Positions 6,167 to 13,489 of a stretch of 18,566 nucleotides of DNA are shown in pieces. A model generated the notes under the pieces. The model was not told the origin of the DNA and did no database searches. It worked only from the letters and a program-made list of their open reading frames with translations. The stretch spans positions 1 through 18,566 of the forward strand of contig CASEST010000056.1 in the NCBI GenBank assembly GCA_949290725.1. The letters run 5' to 3'. A program made the translations under genes and the position numbers. The stretch's first letter is position 1; the number at the start of each line of letters is the position of its first letter. The DNA comes from an uncultured bacterium. GTDB taxonomy: Bacteria; Bacillota_I; Bacilli_A; RFN20; CAG-826.

Positions 6167-8335
6167 GTGGTCTATTTATTATCGATAATAACCGAACATA
6201 AATTGCTAAAATTAGATCGAAATTTTATTTATTCTTCGAATTTTTTTGTAAGCGTTGGCTCTCGTGTAAAAATTAATTTTAATGGTCAAAAACTTATAGG
6301 CTTTGTTTTAAAGGTCGAAGAAGTTGATAATATTCGAATAAAAGAAAAAGAGCTCTCTTTTAAAATTAAAGAAATTGATGAAATTATTGATGAAAGCCCA
6401 ATTATTAATAATAATTTATTATCATTAGCCTATAAGTTAAAAGAACGCTATCTTTATCCTTTGATTGGGGTATTAAATACTATGTTACCCCCTTCTTTAA
6501 AAAGCGAATCAAGTTTTTTAAATAAACCAAAAATTAAATATTTAAATTATTATTTATTAAATAATAAAAATTATCAGGCTAAAAATAAGGTAGAACAAAG
6601 AATTTTAGATCATTTTAGAAACAATAGTTTAGTTTTATCTTCGACTATTAATAAATCAGCAACTTTAGATAATTTGATTAATAAATCGGTAATTTCTTTA
6701 GTGAAGAAAGAAAAATATCGTTATCAGGCTAAAGAAGTTTTTCATTATGATGAAGGGAAAGAATTAAATAAAGAACAAAAACAAGTTTTAGATGAGATAT
6801 TATTTTCACGTGAAAATAAATTCTTAATAAAAGGGGTGACTGGAAGTGGCAAAACACTAATTTATATAAAGTTAATAGAAGATGCTTTAAAAGAAGATAA
6901 AGCAAGTCTATTACTCGTGCCAGAAGTAGCATTGACTACCTTAATGATTTCGCGAATTTTATCATATTTCGATATGGAAATAGCGGTTTTACATTCTTCT
7001 TTAACTAATGCTAATAGATATGATGAATATCGTAAAATTAGTCAGGGAAAAGTTAAGGTTGTTATTGGTACTAGAAGCGCTATTTTCGCCCCATTAATGA
7101 ATTTAAAATATATTATTATCGACGAAGAGCATGATGAAAGTTATAAACAAGATATTAATTTGACATATAATGCAAAAGATGTCGCCTTTATTCGAGCGAA
7201 AATTGAAAATTGTAAAGTTATTTTAGGTAGTGCCACTCCTTCAATTGAAACAATGGCTAGAGCTAAAAATAATGATATAAAACTTCTTTCAATTAATAAA
7301 AAATATTTCGATAGCAAAGAAAATACAATCAGTTTAGTTGATGCTAAAGATGAAACTTTATTTAAAAAATCGCCAATTTTTTCTGATTTATTAATTGATA
7401 AAATAAATGAAAGATTATTAAAAAATGAACAAGTAATCTTATTAATTAATCGACGCGGTTATTCTTCATCCTTGATTTGCAATGATTGTGGCTATGTTTT
7501 TAAATGTCCTAATTGTAATTTAGCGCTTACTTATCATAAAGAAAATAATTCTTTAATCTGTCATCATTGTGATTTCAATATTAAATATCATCATAAATGT
7601 CCGATTTGTGCTAGCGAAAATATAAAATTAAATGGTTATGGAATTGAAAAAGTTGAGGAAGAATTTAAAAGAACATTTAAAAATATCCCATATTTAATTT
7701 TAAATTCAGATTTAACACCAACTTTGAATCAAATCGAGGAAGTTTTAAGAAAATTTAATAATAAAGAAGCAAATATTTTGATTGGAACACAAATTGTATC
7801 TAAAGGGCATGATTTTAAAGACGTATCCTTAGTTGGAATATTAAATGCCGATTCATTTTTAACATTACCAACATATAAAACAAGTGAAAATGCTTTTTCT
7901 TTATTAGTTCAAACGATTGGAAGAAGCGGAAGATTTATCGATGGAGAAGCTGTGATTCAATTAAAGGAGATAAAAAATAAGATTGTCGAATATTCAATAA
8001 AGAACGACTATGATTCTTTTTATAATTATGAAATAGAACAAAGAAAAAAATATCATTATCCACCTTTTGTAAATTTATTCTCTTTAAGAATTTGCTCAAA
8101 AGATTTAAATCTATTAAAAAAAGAATGCAATAAGATTTTATTGAGTCTAAAAAAACTTTTAGTTAATTGCGAAATAAATTTATCTTTGTTTCAAGAGATG
8201 TATCGCTCTTATTATTCATATCAAATTTTTATAAAATGTAAAAATTATAGCTTAATTAGAGAAGCTATCGCTGCCTTGCTATATAATTATTCATCAAATA
8301 ATCAATTTAGATTATATTTTTTAATCCTTAATTAA
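6167..8335 (+). CDS. priA: Primosomal protein N' (PriA), replication restart helicase
   Basis: PriA recognises stalled replication forks and reloads the replicative helicase; it is a 3'-5' superfamily 2 DNA helicase. The 722-residue protein shows an N-terminal 3'BD (LDRNFIYSS, VGSRVKINFNGQKLIGFVLK), Walker A GVTGSGKT (223-230), the Walker B DEEH box (319-322), GSATPSIETM, and eight zinc-binding cysteines in four pairs (C438/C441, C447/C450, C465/C468, C478/C481). It also has helicase motifs V and VI, GTQIVSKGHDF and QTIGRSGRF. In the last motif Ser takes the usual Ala position of the QxxGRAGR consensus. The start codon is GTG at 6167, with no Shine-Dalgarno site but a TATAAT 6 nt upstream. 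It follows gmk by 7 bp. The def-fmt pair that follows priA in Bacillus is absent. Confidence 0.96.
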   Translation: MVYLLSIITEHKLLKLDRNFIYSSNFFVSVGSRVKINFNGQKLIGFVLKVEEVDNIRIKEKELSFKIKEIDEIIDESPIINNNLLSLAYKLKERYLYPLIGVLNTMLPPSLKSESSFLNKPKIKYLNYYLLNNKNYQAKNKVEQRILDHFRNNSLVLSSTINKSATLDNLINKSVISLVKKEKYRYQAKEVFHYDEGKELNKEQKQVLDEILFSRENKFLIKGVTGSGKTLIYIKLIEDALKEDKASLLLVPEVALTTLMISRILSYFDMEIAVLHSSLTNANRYDEYRKISQGKVKVVIGTRSAIFAPLMNLKYIIIDEEHDESYKQDINLTYNAKDVAFIRAKIENCKVILGSATPSIETMARAKNNDIKLLSINKKYFDSKENTISLVDAKDETLFKKSPIFSDLLIDKINERLLKNEQVILLINRRGYSSSLICNDCGYVFKCPNCNLALTYHKENNSLICHHCDFNIKYHHKCPICASENIKLNGYGIEKVEEEFKRTFKNIPYLILNSDLTPTLNQIEEVLRKFNNKEANILIGTQIVSKGHDFKDVSLVGILNADSFLTLPTYKTSENAFSLLVQTIGRSGRFIDGEAVIQLKEIKNKIVEYSIKNDYDSFYNYEIEQRKKYHYPPFVNLFSLRICSKDLNLLKKECNKILLSLKKLLVNCEINLSLFQEMYRSYYSYQIFIKCKNYSLIREAIAALLYNYSSNNQFRLYFLILN

Positions 8336-8346
8336 CCTGATAATTT

Positions 8347-8375
8347 TTGCTTTTATAAATATAATTTATTATTAT
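8347..8375 (+). promoter_or_regulatory. Promoter candidate for the DUF1904-like gene
   Basis: TTGCTT (8347-8352), a 17-bp spacer and TATTAT (8370-8375) lie in the 66-base gap after priA. A Shine-Dalgarno GTGGAG follows at 8388-8393, 8 nt before ATG 8402. This is a conventional leader, unlike the neighbouring genes. Confidence 0.4.
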
Positions 8376-8401
8376 ATTTATGTTTTAGTGGAGAATATTA
8401 A

Positions 8402-8878
8402 ATGATTACTATTAAAGTTTTTGGTATTGATCCTTATTTATTAAGAAATATTTCAAAAGATGCTACTCCTAAGTTAGCTCAAATTTATGAGATAAGTCCT
8501 GATGAAATCAATTTTTTAGGAGCGGAATGCTTATATGTTCATGATGGAGTTGAACAAAACACCTGGAATTTGCTTATCGAAGTTTCTGCGCCAAAAAAGG
8601 TTAGCGTTTTAGAAAATGAGGCTTTTAAAATACTAGTTAATTATTTTAAAGATGTAGCAATAAATTTCGAATGTGTATTTTATTATTTTTCTAGCGACAA
8701 TTACCATCATTACATTAACACCGATTATCCTCGTTTTATGAAAGAAGATAATTTGGTTAATGTTGATTATCAAGAAGAAGATATTTCGATTGGTGAAGAT
8801 GGTGAAGTTGATGAAGAAGAACTTTATTTAGGCAATGCGTTTGAAGGTTTTGAAGAAAAAATTAAAAATAAAAAGTAA
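8402..8878 (+). CDS. DUF1904-like (tautomerase-fold) protein with acidic tail
   Basis: This is a 158-residue soluble protein. Residues 1-115 resemble the DUF1904 family by eye: an MITIKVFGIDPYLL opening strand, a helix with conserved-looking TPKLAQIYEISPDEINFL, a LLIEVSAP strand, a helix, then VFYYFSSDNYHHYIN. DUF1904 is a small alpha/beta family related in fold to 4-oxalocrotonate tautomerase, with no assigned cellular role. A catalytic N-terminal proline is not obvious (the second residue is Ile), so tautomerase activity is doubtful. Residues 120-158 form a strongly acidic tail (YQEEDISIGEDGEVDEEE) ending in basic KIKNKK. It occupies the place of def and fmt between priA and the rsmB homologue. 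The start is supported by GTGGAG 8 nt upstream. Family assignment is from memory and moderate. Confidence 0.6.
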   Translation: MITIKVFGIDPYLLRNISKDATPKLAQIYEISPDEINFLGAECLYVHDGVEQNTWNLLIEVSAPKKVSVLENEAFKILVNYFKDVAINFECVFYYFSSDNYHHYINTDYPRFMKEDNLVNVDYQEEDISIGEDGEVDEEELYLGNAFEGFEEKIKNKK

Positions 8879-8901
8879 ATAGTTATAAAATAAATTTAGT
8901 T

Positions 8902-10146
8902 ATGGATTCTTATTATATTTCAACAAAATTAATAAAAAATGTTTGCTTTGGGCTATGCGATTTTCAAACATCTTTAAAAAAAGAAACGAAGGATTGTTCA
9001 AGAAACGAACAGATTGAAATTGCTCATATCTCAGGGCTATTTTTCCGTAACTATTTTTTAATAAATCACTTAGCTAATATTTTAAATTTTAAGAAGAATA
9101 GCGATGAATTTATTTTTTTAGGATTGCTTTATGTAAATAATGCTTTTATTAAAAAAGTTGATAAAAACAAAATGTTTAATGACTTTTTGCAAATGATAAT
9201 TAAAAAGCAATACACTTTGAGTCGAGAAGAAATCTATTATATTAAAGAAGTTATAAACACCAAAAGAACTTTTGATTTTTTTGATGTTAAAAAAGGGACG
9301 TTGGAATATTACGTTTTAAGATTTAATAAACCTGCTTGGCTAATTAAGTTATTAACTCGTCAATATACTTCTAAAGAGGGCTTTAAAATTTTATATGAAA
9401 TTTCATCTATGCCTGAACAATATTGCAGTATCTCTTATTTGAAAACTTTTAATGAAAATCAAAATTTTAAAAAGGTTGATGAGGGTTTGTTTAGATATTT
9501 GAATGACACTTCTGTTCGCAAAGAAGAGGAGGTCCATAATAAAACTTTATATCTTACTCAGGTTGGATATTATCAGGCGATGAAAGAAGTTAAAAATGTT
9601 GAAAATGGTAATGTTACTTGTTTTTTAGGTGAATATAATTCTATTGCTTACGATTTTTTAAATAAATTTGCTGATAAAAATAATTCATTAAACTATGTTG
9701 CGCCTTCTTTTGAAAGAGTATTTAAAGTCTTTGATCGTTTAAAAGATTATAATCTTTCCTATCTACATCTAAACGAAGGAGAAGAATCTACTTTAATCGC
9801 AATTTTAAAAGACCAACAAGATTTTATTTTATATTCTCCAAGATCATCAAACATTGAATTATTTAGAAAAAATCCTGAATATGGAGTCTATTTTCAAGTA
9901 GATGAGATGGATAAAATAATCAATTCAATTCGTAACGGGCTTAATGAAATCTTTAATTATCTTAAAGTTGATGGAGAGTTGCTTTTTATTTTGCCTACCA
10001 TCAATTTAAAAGAAACTAAATTGGTTATTGAAGAATTTATGAAAAAGCATCAAGAGGAAGCAGAAGTTATTAAAGAAAAGATGTATTTGCCATTTAAAGA
10101 AGAAAATTCTTTGCTTTATTATGCTTTAATTAGGAAGATTAAATAG
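8902..10146 (+). CDS. Degenerate RsmB/Sun homologue, probable catalytically dead m5C methyltransferase
   Basis: Real RsmB makes m5C967 in 16S rRNA. This 414-residue protein lies exactly where rsmB lies in Bacillus (before rlmN) and keeps its layout: a NusB-like helical N-terminus (about 1-135), the linker LEYYVLRFNKPAWLIKLLTRQY (like YSHPxWLVxxLxxQYG), and a Rossmann-type C-terminus. The motifs are eroded. The SAM loop LDxCAAPGGK is replaced by TCFLGEYNS. The DxPCSGxGxxRRxPD motif reads YSPRSSNIELFRKNPE, with Arg314 at the conserved Cys and Tyr at the Asp. The LVYSTCT strand reads LLFILPTI, with Pro365 at the nucleophile Cys. The flanking residues still align, so this is substitution and not a frameshift. 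The frame is intact and codon use resembles its neighbours, so it is likely still expressed, perhaps as an RNA-binding or structural factor. No Shine-Dalgarno sequence is visible; TATAAA (8884-8889) lies 12 nt upstream. Confidence 0.78.
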   Translation: MDSYYISTKLIKNVCFGLCDFQTSLKKETKDCSRNEQIEIAHISGLFFRNYFLINHLANILNFKKNSDEFIFLGLLYVNNAFIKKVDKNKMFNDFLQMIIKKQYTLSREEIYYIKEVINTKRTFDFFDVKKGTLEYYVLRFNKPAWLIKLLTRQYTSKEGFKILYEISSMPEQYCSISYLKTFNENQNFKKVDEGLFRYLNDTSVRKEEEVHNKTLYLTQVGYYQAMKEVKNVENGNVTCFLGEYNSIAYDFLNKFADKNNSLNYVAPSFERVFKVFDRLKDYNLSYLHLNEGEESTLIAILKDQQDFILYSPRSSNIELFRKNPEYGVYFQVDEMDKIINSIRNGLNEIFNYLKVDGELLFILPTINLKETKLVIEEFMKKHQEEAEVIKEKMYLPFKEENSLLYYALIRKIK

Positions 10147-11190
10147 ATGAAAAATATTTATAACTATCGTTTAGATAAATTAGAAAAATTATTAATGGAA
10201 GAGTATGGCCAAAAGAAATATCGCGCAACTCAACTTTTTAAGTGGATTTATGAAAAAAGATGTTCAGATTTTAATCAAATGAGCGATATTTCTTTAAAGT
10301 TTAAAGAGGTCTTAAATAATGAATTCAATTTAAATAAACCTGAAATATTTAAAAAACAGGTAAGTAAGGATGGAACTATCAAACTTTTATTAAAGTTAGA
10401 AGATGGTGAGATGGTTGAAACTGTTTTAATGCGTTATAACTATGGAAATGTAGCTTGTGTTTCAAGTGAAGTCGGCTGCAATATGGGATGCGCTTTTTGT
10501 GCTTCTGGCTTTTTAAAGAAAAAAAGAGATTTAACTACAGCTGAAATGGTTGGCGAAATTTTAATTTTAGATGAATTATTAAAAAGTGAAGGCGAAAATA
10601 AAAAAGTCACTCATGTTGTAGTTATGGGAACCGGTGAGCCTTTTGATAATTATGATAATGTTTTAGATTTTGTCCGAATTTTAAATCATCCATATGGTTT
10701 TGCGATTGGGGCAAGACATATTACGGTTTCAACATGCGGATTGACCGAGGGAATTAGAAAGTATGCTAATGAAGGCTTACAAATAAATTTAGCTATCTCT
10801 TTACATGCTCCAAATGATCAAATTCGAAATAAATTAATGCCTATTTCATTGAAATATAATATTGAAGAATTGATGGATGCAGTTAGATATTATGAAAAGC
10901 AAGCAGGCCGTAGAGTTACTTTTGAATATATTTTGCTTAAAGGAATCAATGATCGCAAAGAAGACGCTATTGAACTAGCAAAACTTATTAAAGGTACATT
11001 GGCTTATGTAAATTTAATTCCTTATAACCCAATTAAAGAATTAATTTATCAAAGAAGTGATGAAAGTAGTGTTCATAACTTTTTAGATACTTTAACAAAA
11101 TCTGGTGTTACAGCTACCATCAGAAAAGAATTTGGCACAGATATAGATGCTGCTTGTGGGCAATTAAGAGCTAAAAATGAAAAGAAATAA
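10147..11190 (+). CDS. rlmN: Dual-specificity 23S rRNA A2503 / tRNA A37 C2-methyltransferase, radical SAM
   Basis: RlmN uses radical SAM chemistry to methylate C2 of A2503 in 23S rRNA and A37 in some tRNAs, tuning the peptidyl-transferase centre. The 347-residue protein has the N-terminal accessory domain (YRATQLFKWIYEKR), the cluster-binding CxxxCxxC at C111, C115 and C118 (GCNMGCAFC), and the two catalytic cysteines C104 (ACVSSE) and C337 (DIDAACGQL). VMGTGEPFDNYDNV is the SAM-contact GE motif, and STCGLTEGI and ISLHAPND are further conserved blocks. Nothing essential is missing. It abuts the rsmB homologue directly (TAG then ATG), with AGGAAG at 10132-10137 as its Shine-Dalgarno site. It overlaps prpC by 14 bases, so it is translated as part of an rsmB-like, rlmN, prpC, prkC operon. 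Confidence 0.97.
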   Translation: MKNIYNYRLDKLEKLLMEEYGQKKYRATQLFKWIYEKRCSDFNQMSDISLKFKEVLNNEFNLNKPEIFKKQVSKDGTIKLLLKLEDGEMVETVLMRYNYGNVACVSSEVGCNMGCAFCASGFLKKKRDLTTAEMVGEILILDELLKSEGENKKVTHVVVMGTGEPFDNYDNVLDFVRILNHPYGFAIGARHITVSTCGLTEGIRKYANEGLQINLAISLHAPNDQIRNKLMPISLKYNIEELMDAVRYYEKQAGRRVTFEYILLKGINDRKEDAIELAKLIKGTLAYVNLIPYNPIKELIYQRSDESSVHNFLDTLTKSGVTATIRKEFGTDIDAACGQLRAKNEKK

Positions 11191-11935
11191 AGTAGAAGGT
11201 GTATTTGCTTTTCAATGCGATATTGGGAAGGTGCGTAAAACAAACGAGGATCGAGCCATAGGATTAATAGATTCTTATGGTAATGTTTTATTGTGCGTTG
11301 CTGATGGGATGGGCGGTCATAAAAAAGGCGAATATGCCTCTAATAAGATTGTTGAAATTTTAAAAAAAGATTTCAAAAATAAGGACCATTTCAGTAATGT
11401 TATAGATATTAGATTCTGGCTTGGGAAAGAAGTAAAAAAGATAAATAAGGAACTTTTTGAGCTTCAAGATAACGATATAGAATATAAAGGGATGGGTTCA
11501 ACTTTATGTTTAGCAATAGTTTATAAAAGAAAACTAATTGTTTTAAATGTTGGTGATTCCCGTTGTTATTTATTAAAAAATGAAAAACTGATTCAACTTA
11601 CCGAAGATCAAAGTTATGTAAATTATCTTGTTCATATCGGAAAGATCAGTAAGGAAGAGGCTTTAACTCATCCAAAACGCCATTATTTAACTAATGCTAT
11701 TGGAATTTATCCAACATGTTCCTATGATTTAAAAGTTTATGATTATCACGGAGAAACTATTTTTCTATGCAGTGATGGCGTTTATAATAATGTTTCATTT
11801 AATGACATTGAAGCTAATTTAAATAGCAAACACAATGCTGAAGACAAAGTTCACTCTTTAATTAATTTAGGAAATTATAATGGCGGTAGCGATAATATGA
11901 GTTGCGTCATTTGGGAGGCAAGAAATGTTGATTGA
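11177..11935 (+). CDS. prpC: PP2C-type Ser/Thr protein phosphatase (PrpC)
   Basis: PrpC is a Mn/Mg-dependent phosphatase that reverses phosphorylation by its partner kinase PrkC. The 252-residue protein has every metal-site motif: KTNEDRA (21-27), VADGMGGHKKGE (41-52) with D43, GMGSTLCLA (106-114), VGDSRCYLL (125-133), LTEDQS (141-146), CSDGVYNN (198-205) with D200, and GGSDNMSCV (236-244) with D239. It is the normal length for bacterial PP2C and has no membrane segment. It starts inside rlmN (14-base overlap) with only a weak AAGAG upstream, which suggests translational coupling. Its stop is TGA, the one clear TGA terminator among the genes here, and it overlaps prkC by 11 bases. If TGA were read as Trp, only 8 residues would be added before a TAG. 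Confidence 0.96.
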   Translation: MKRNKVEGVFAFQCDIGKVRKTNEDRAIGLIDSYGNVLLCVADGMGGHKKGEYASNKIVEILKKDFKNKDHFSNVIDIRFWLGKEVKKINKELFELQDNDIEYKGMGSTLCLAIVYKRKLIVLNVGDSRCYLLKNEKLIQLTEDQSYVNYLVHIGKISKEEALTHPKRHYLTNAIGIYPTCSYDLKVYDYHGETIFLCSDGVYNNVSFNDIEANLNSKHNAEDKVHSLINLGNYNGGSDNMSCVIWEARNVD

Positions 11936-12824
11936 TGTTGGCGATTTTGTCGACGATAGATACAAAATTAAAAGTGTTATTGGCCATGGCGGAATGAGCG
12001 ACGTTTATGAGGCATTTGATATAATAATGCGTCGAGCAATTGGGTTAAAAATTATTAATCAAGAAAATATTCATAATCATGAAAGCTTAATTCGTTTTGA
12101 AAATGAAGCTTTAATTCAAGCTAGTTTAGACCATCCTAATATTGTAAAAATATATAATTATGGTACATATAAAAATTTTCCTTTTATCGCTAATGAGTTT
12201 CAAAAAGGCCAAACGCTTAAAGATGCTTTAGAATTTAGGCAGTGTTTTAGTTTACCTGAAGCTTGTCAAATTATGATTCAAATTTTAGATGCATTAGCTT
12301 ATATGCATAAAAAAGGAATAATTCATCGCGATATCAAACCACAAAATATTTTTTATGGAAGCGATGGAATTGCTAAAGTTTCTGATTTTGGGATATCTAT
12401 TTTTAAAGATCAATTATTAGCCGTTAATGAAACAAAAAAAGTAGTCGGAACTGCTCAATATATTGCACCAGAATTAATAAAGGGCAAAAGAGCGAATGAA
12501 CAAAGTGATATTTATTCTGCCGGAATAACTTTTTTTGAACTTTTAACCGGTAGTGTTCCTTTTGATGATACAAACGTCAATAAGGTTGCTCTTGACCATG
12601 TTAAATTAGAGATTCCTTCTTTATTATCGATATTGCCTTCCTTGCCTACTAGCGTAGATGAAATTATTAAAAATGCTACTAATAAAGATTTAAATGAGCG
12701 TTATTTTAAGGCTGAAGATATGAGAAATGATATCTTAGAGCTTTATCAAAATAAAAAGATATTAAAAAAATCTACTCCTTTGATCCATCGAATATTTGGA
12801 ATTTGGCACAAAAATAAAATATAA
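11925..12824 (+). CDS. prkC: Soluble Hanks-type Ser/Thr protein kinase, PrkC without transmembrane and PASTA domains
   Basis: This 299-residue kinase is the partner of the adjacent PP2C phosphatase. It shows the full Hanks catalytic core: P-loop IGHGGMSDVYEA (19-30), the ATP-binding Lys in GLKII (K42), E61 in the C-helix, the catalytic HRDIKPQN (134-141) with D136, DFG (154-156), the activation loop with Thr and Ser/Thr candidates before GTAQYIAPE (175-183), and SDIYSAG (194-200). It should be active. After the kinase fold (ending near 275) there is a short basic tail and then the stop. Bacillus PrkC is about 650 residues, with a membrane helix and extracellular PASTA repeats that sense peptidoglycan; both are absent, as in several wall-less Mollicutes. 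The strong Shine-Dalgarno GGGAGG (11913-11918) is 6 nt ahead. rsgA, which follows prkC in Bacillus, is missing. Confidence 0.94.
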   Translation: MLIDVGDFVDDRYKIKSVIGHGGMSDVYEAFDIIMRRAIGLKIINQENIHNHESLIRFENEALIQASLDHPNIVKIYNYGTYKNFPFIANEFQKGQTLKDALEFRQCFSLPEACQIMIQILDALAYMHKKGIIHRDIKPQNIFYGSDGIAKVSDFGISIFKDQLLAVNETKKVVGTAQYIAPELIKGKRANEQSDIYSAGITFFELLTGSVPFDDTNVNKVALDHVKLEIPSLLSILPSLPTSVDEIIKNATNKDLNERYFKAEDMRNDILELYQNKKILKKSTPLIHRIFGIWHKNKI

Positions 12825-12825
12825 T
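12796..12825 (+). promoter_or_regulatory. Promoter for rpe (leaderless), overlapping the end of prkC
   Basis: TTGGAA (12796-12801), an 18-bp spacer and a perfect TATAAT (12820-12825) end 6 nt before ATG 12832. The -10 box contains the prkC stop codon. No Shine-Dalgarno sequence precedes the ATG. Confidence 0.6.
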
Positions 12826-12831
12826 AAAAAT

Positions 12832-13488
12832 ATGCGAAAAATAAATATTGCTGCTTCAATTTTATCGGCTGATTTTTCAAATTTATATGAAGAATTGAGA
12901 TTTTTACCTGATGAAGGCGTTTCTTATTTGCATTTTGATGTAATGGATGGGCATTTTGTTAATAATATTTCTTTTGGTAGTTATGTTTTAAAATGTTTAG
13001 CCTTCACTCCTTTAATTAAAGATGTACATTTAATGATTGAAGAGCCTAAAAAATATTATCTTGATTTTATTAATGCTGGTGCTGACATTATTACTTTTCA
13101 TTATGAAGCAGTTGAAGAATCTTCTATAAAATCTTTAATTGATGAAATTCATCAACATAATATAAAAGTAGGAATTTCAATTAAACCTAATACAAAGGTT
13201 GATAGTATTAAAGAATTCTTAGAATACCTTGATTTAGTCTTAGTAATGAGTGTTGAACCTGGATTTGGTGGACAAAGTTATTTAAAAGAAGTCAGTGAAA
13301 AAATAGCTTATTTAAAATTTTTAAAAGATAAATATAATTATAAATATATTATTGAAGTTGATGGCGGAATTAATGATAAAACCGCTTTTGAAGCGATTAA
13401 CTCGGGCGCAGAAGTTTTAGTTTCCGGGTCTTATTTATTTAAAGCGAAAAATAGAAAAGAAGCAGTGAAAAAATTGATTGGAGAATAA
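12832..13488 (+). CDS. rpe: Ribulose-phosphate 3-epimerase
   Basis: Rpe interconverts ribulose 5-phosphate and xylulose 5-phosphate in the non-oxidative pentose phosphate pathway. The 218-residue TIM barrel has the standard length. Conserved elements: AASILSADF (7-15) with S10, LHFDVMDGHFV (33-43) with H34 and catalytic D36, VHLMIEEP (65-72) with H66, ISIKPNT (115-121), VMSVEPGFGGQ (138-148), IEVDGGIND (174-182) with catalytic D177, and the phosphate-binding VSGSYLF (197-203). An upstream in-frame TTG at 12796 would add 12 non-family residues overlapping prkC; ATG 12832 is chosen because the family start (IxIAxSILSADF) begins right after it. Its position after prkC matches Bacillus, where rsgA would lie between. 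The promoter geometry suggests a leaderless mRNA. Confidence 0.97.
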   Translation: MRKINIAASILSADFSNLYEELRFLPDEGVSYLHFDVMDGHFVNNISFGSYVLKCLAFTPLIKDVHLMIEEPKKYYLDFINAGADIITFHYEAVEESSIKSLIDEIHQHNIKVGISIKPNTKVDSIKEFLEYLDLVLVMSVEPGFGGQSYLKEVSEKIAYLKFLKDKYNYKYIIEVDGGINDKTAFEAINSGAEVLVSGSYLFKAKNRKEAVKKLIGE

Positions 13489-13489
13489 A

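Noticed and set aside
6729..6932. Open frame of 67 codons on the minus strand inside priA
   Set aside because: Antisense to the priA helicase core; low-complexity leucine-rich translation typical of a shadow frame in AT-rich DNA.
8902..10146. Frameshift or sequencing error as the cause of the missing RsmB motifs
   Set aside because: The sequence flanking each lost residue stays in frame and aligned with the family (SPRSS, FRKNPE, LLFILPTI), so the changes are substitutions.
11933..11935. Possible Mollicutes code 4 (TGA as Trp)
   Set aside because: prpC ends at its family C-terminus at this TGA, and every conserved Trp in the window is TGG. Reading through adds only 8 unrelated residues, so the standard code fits better.
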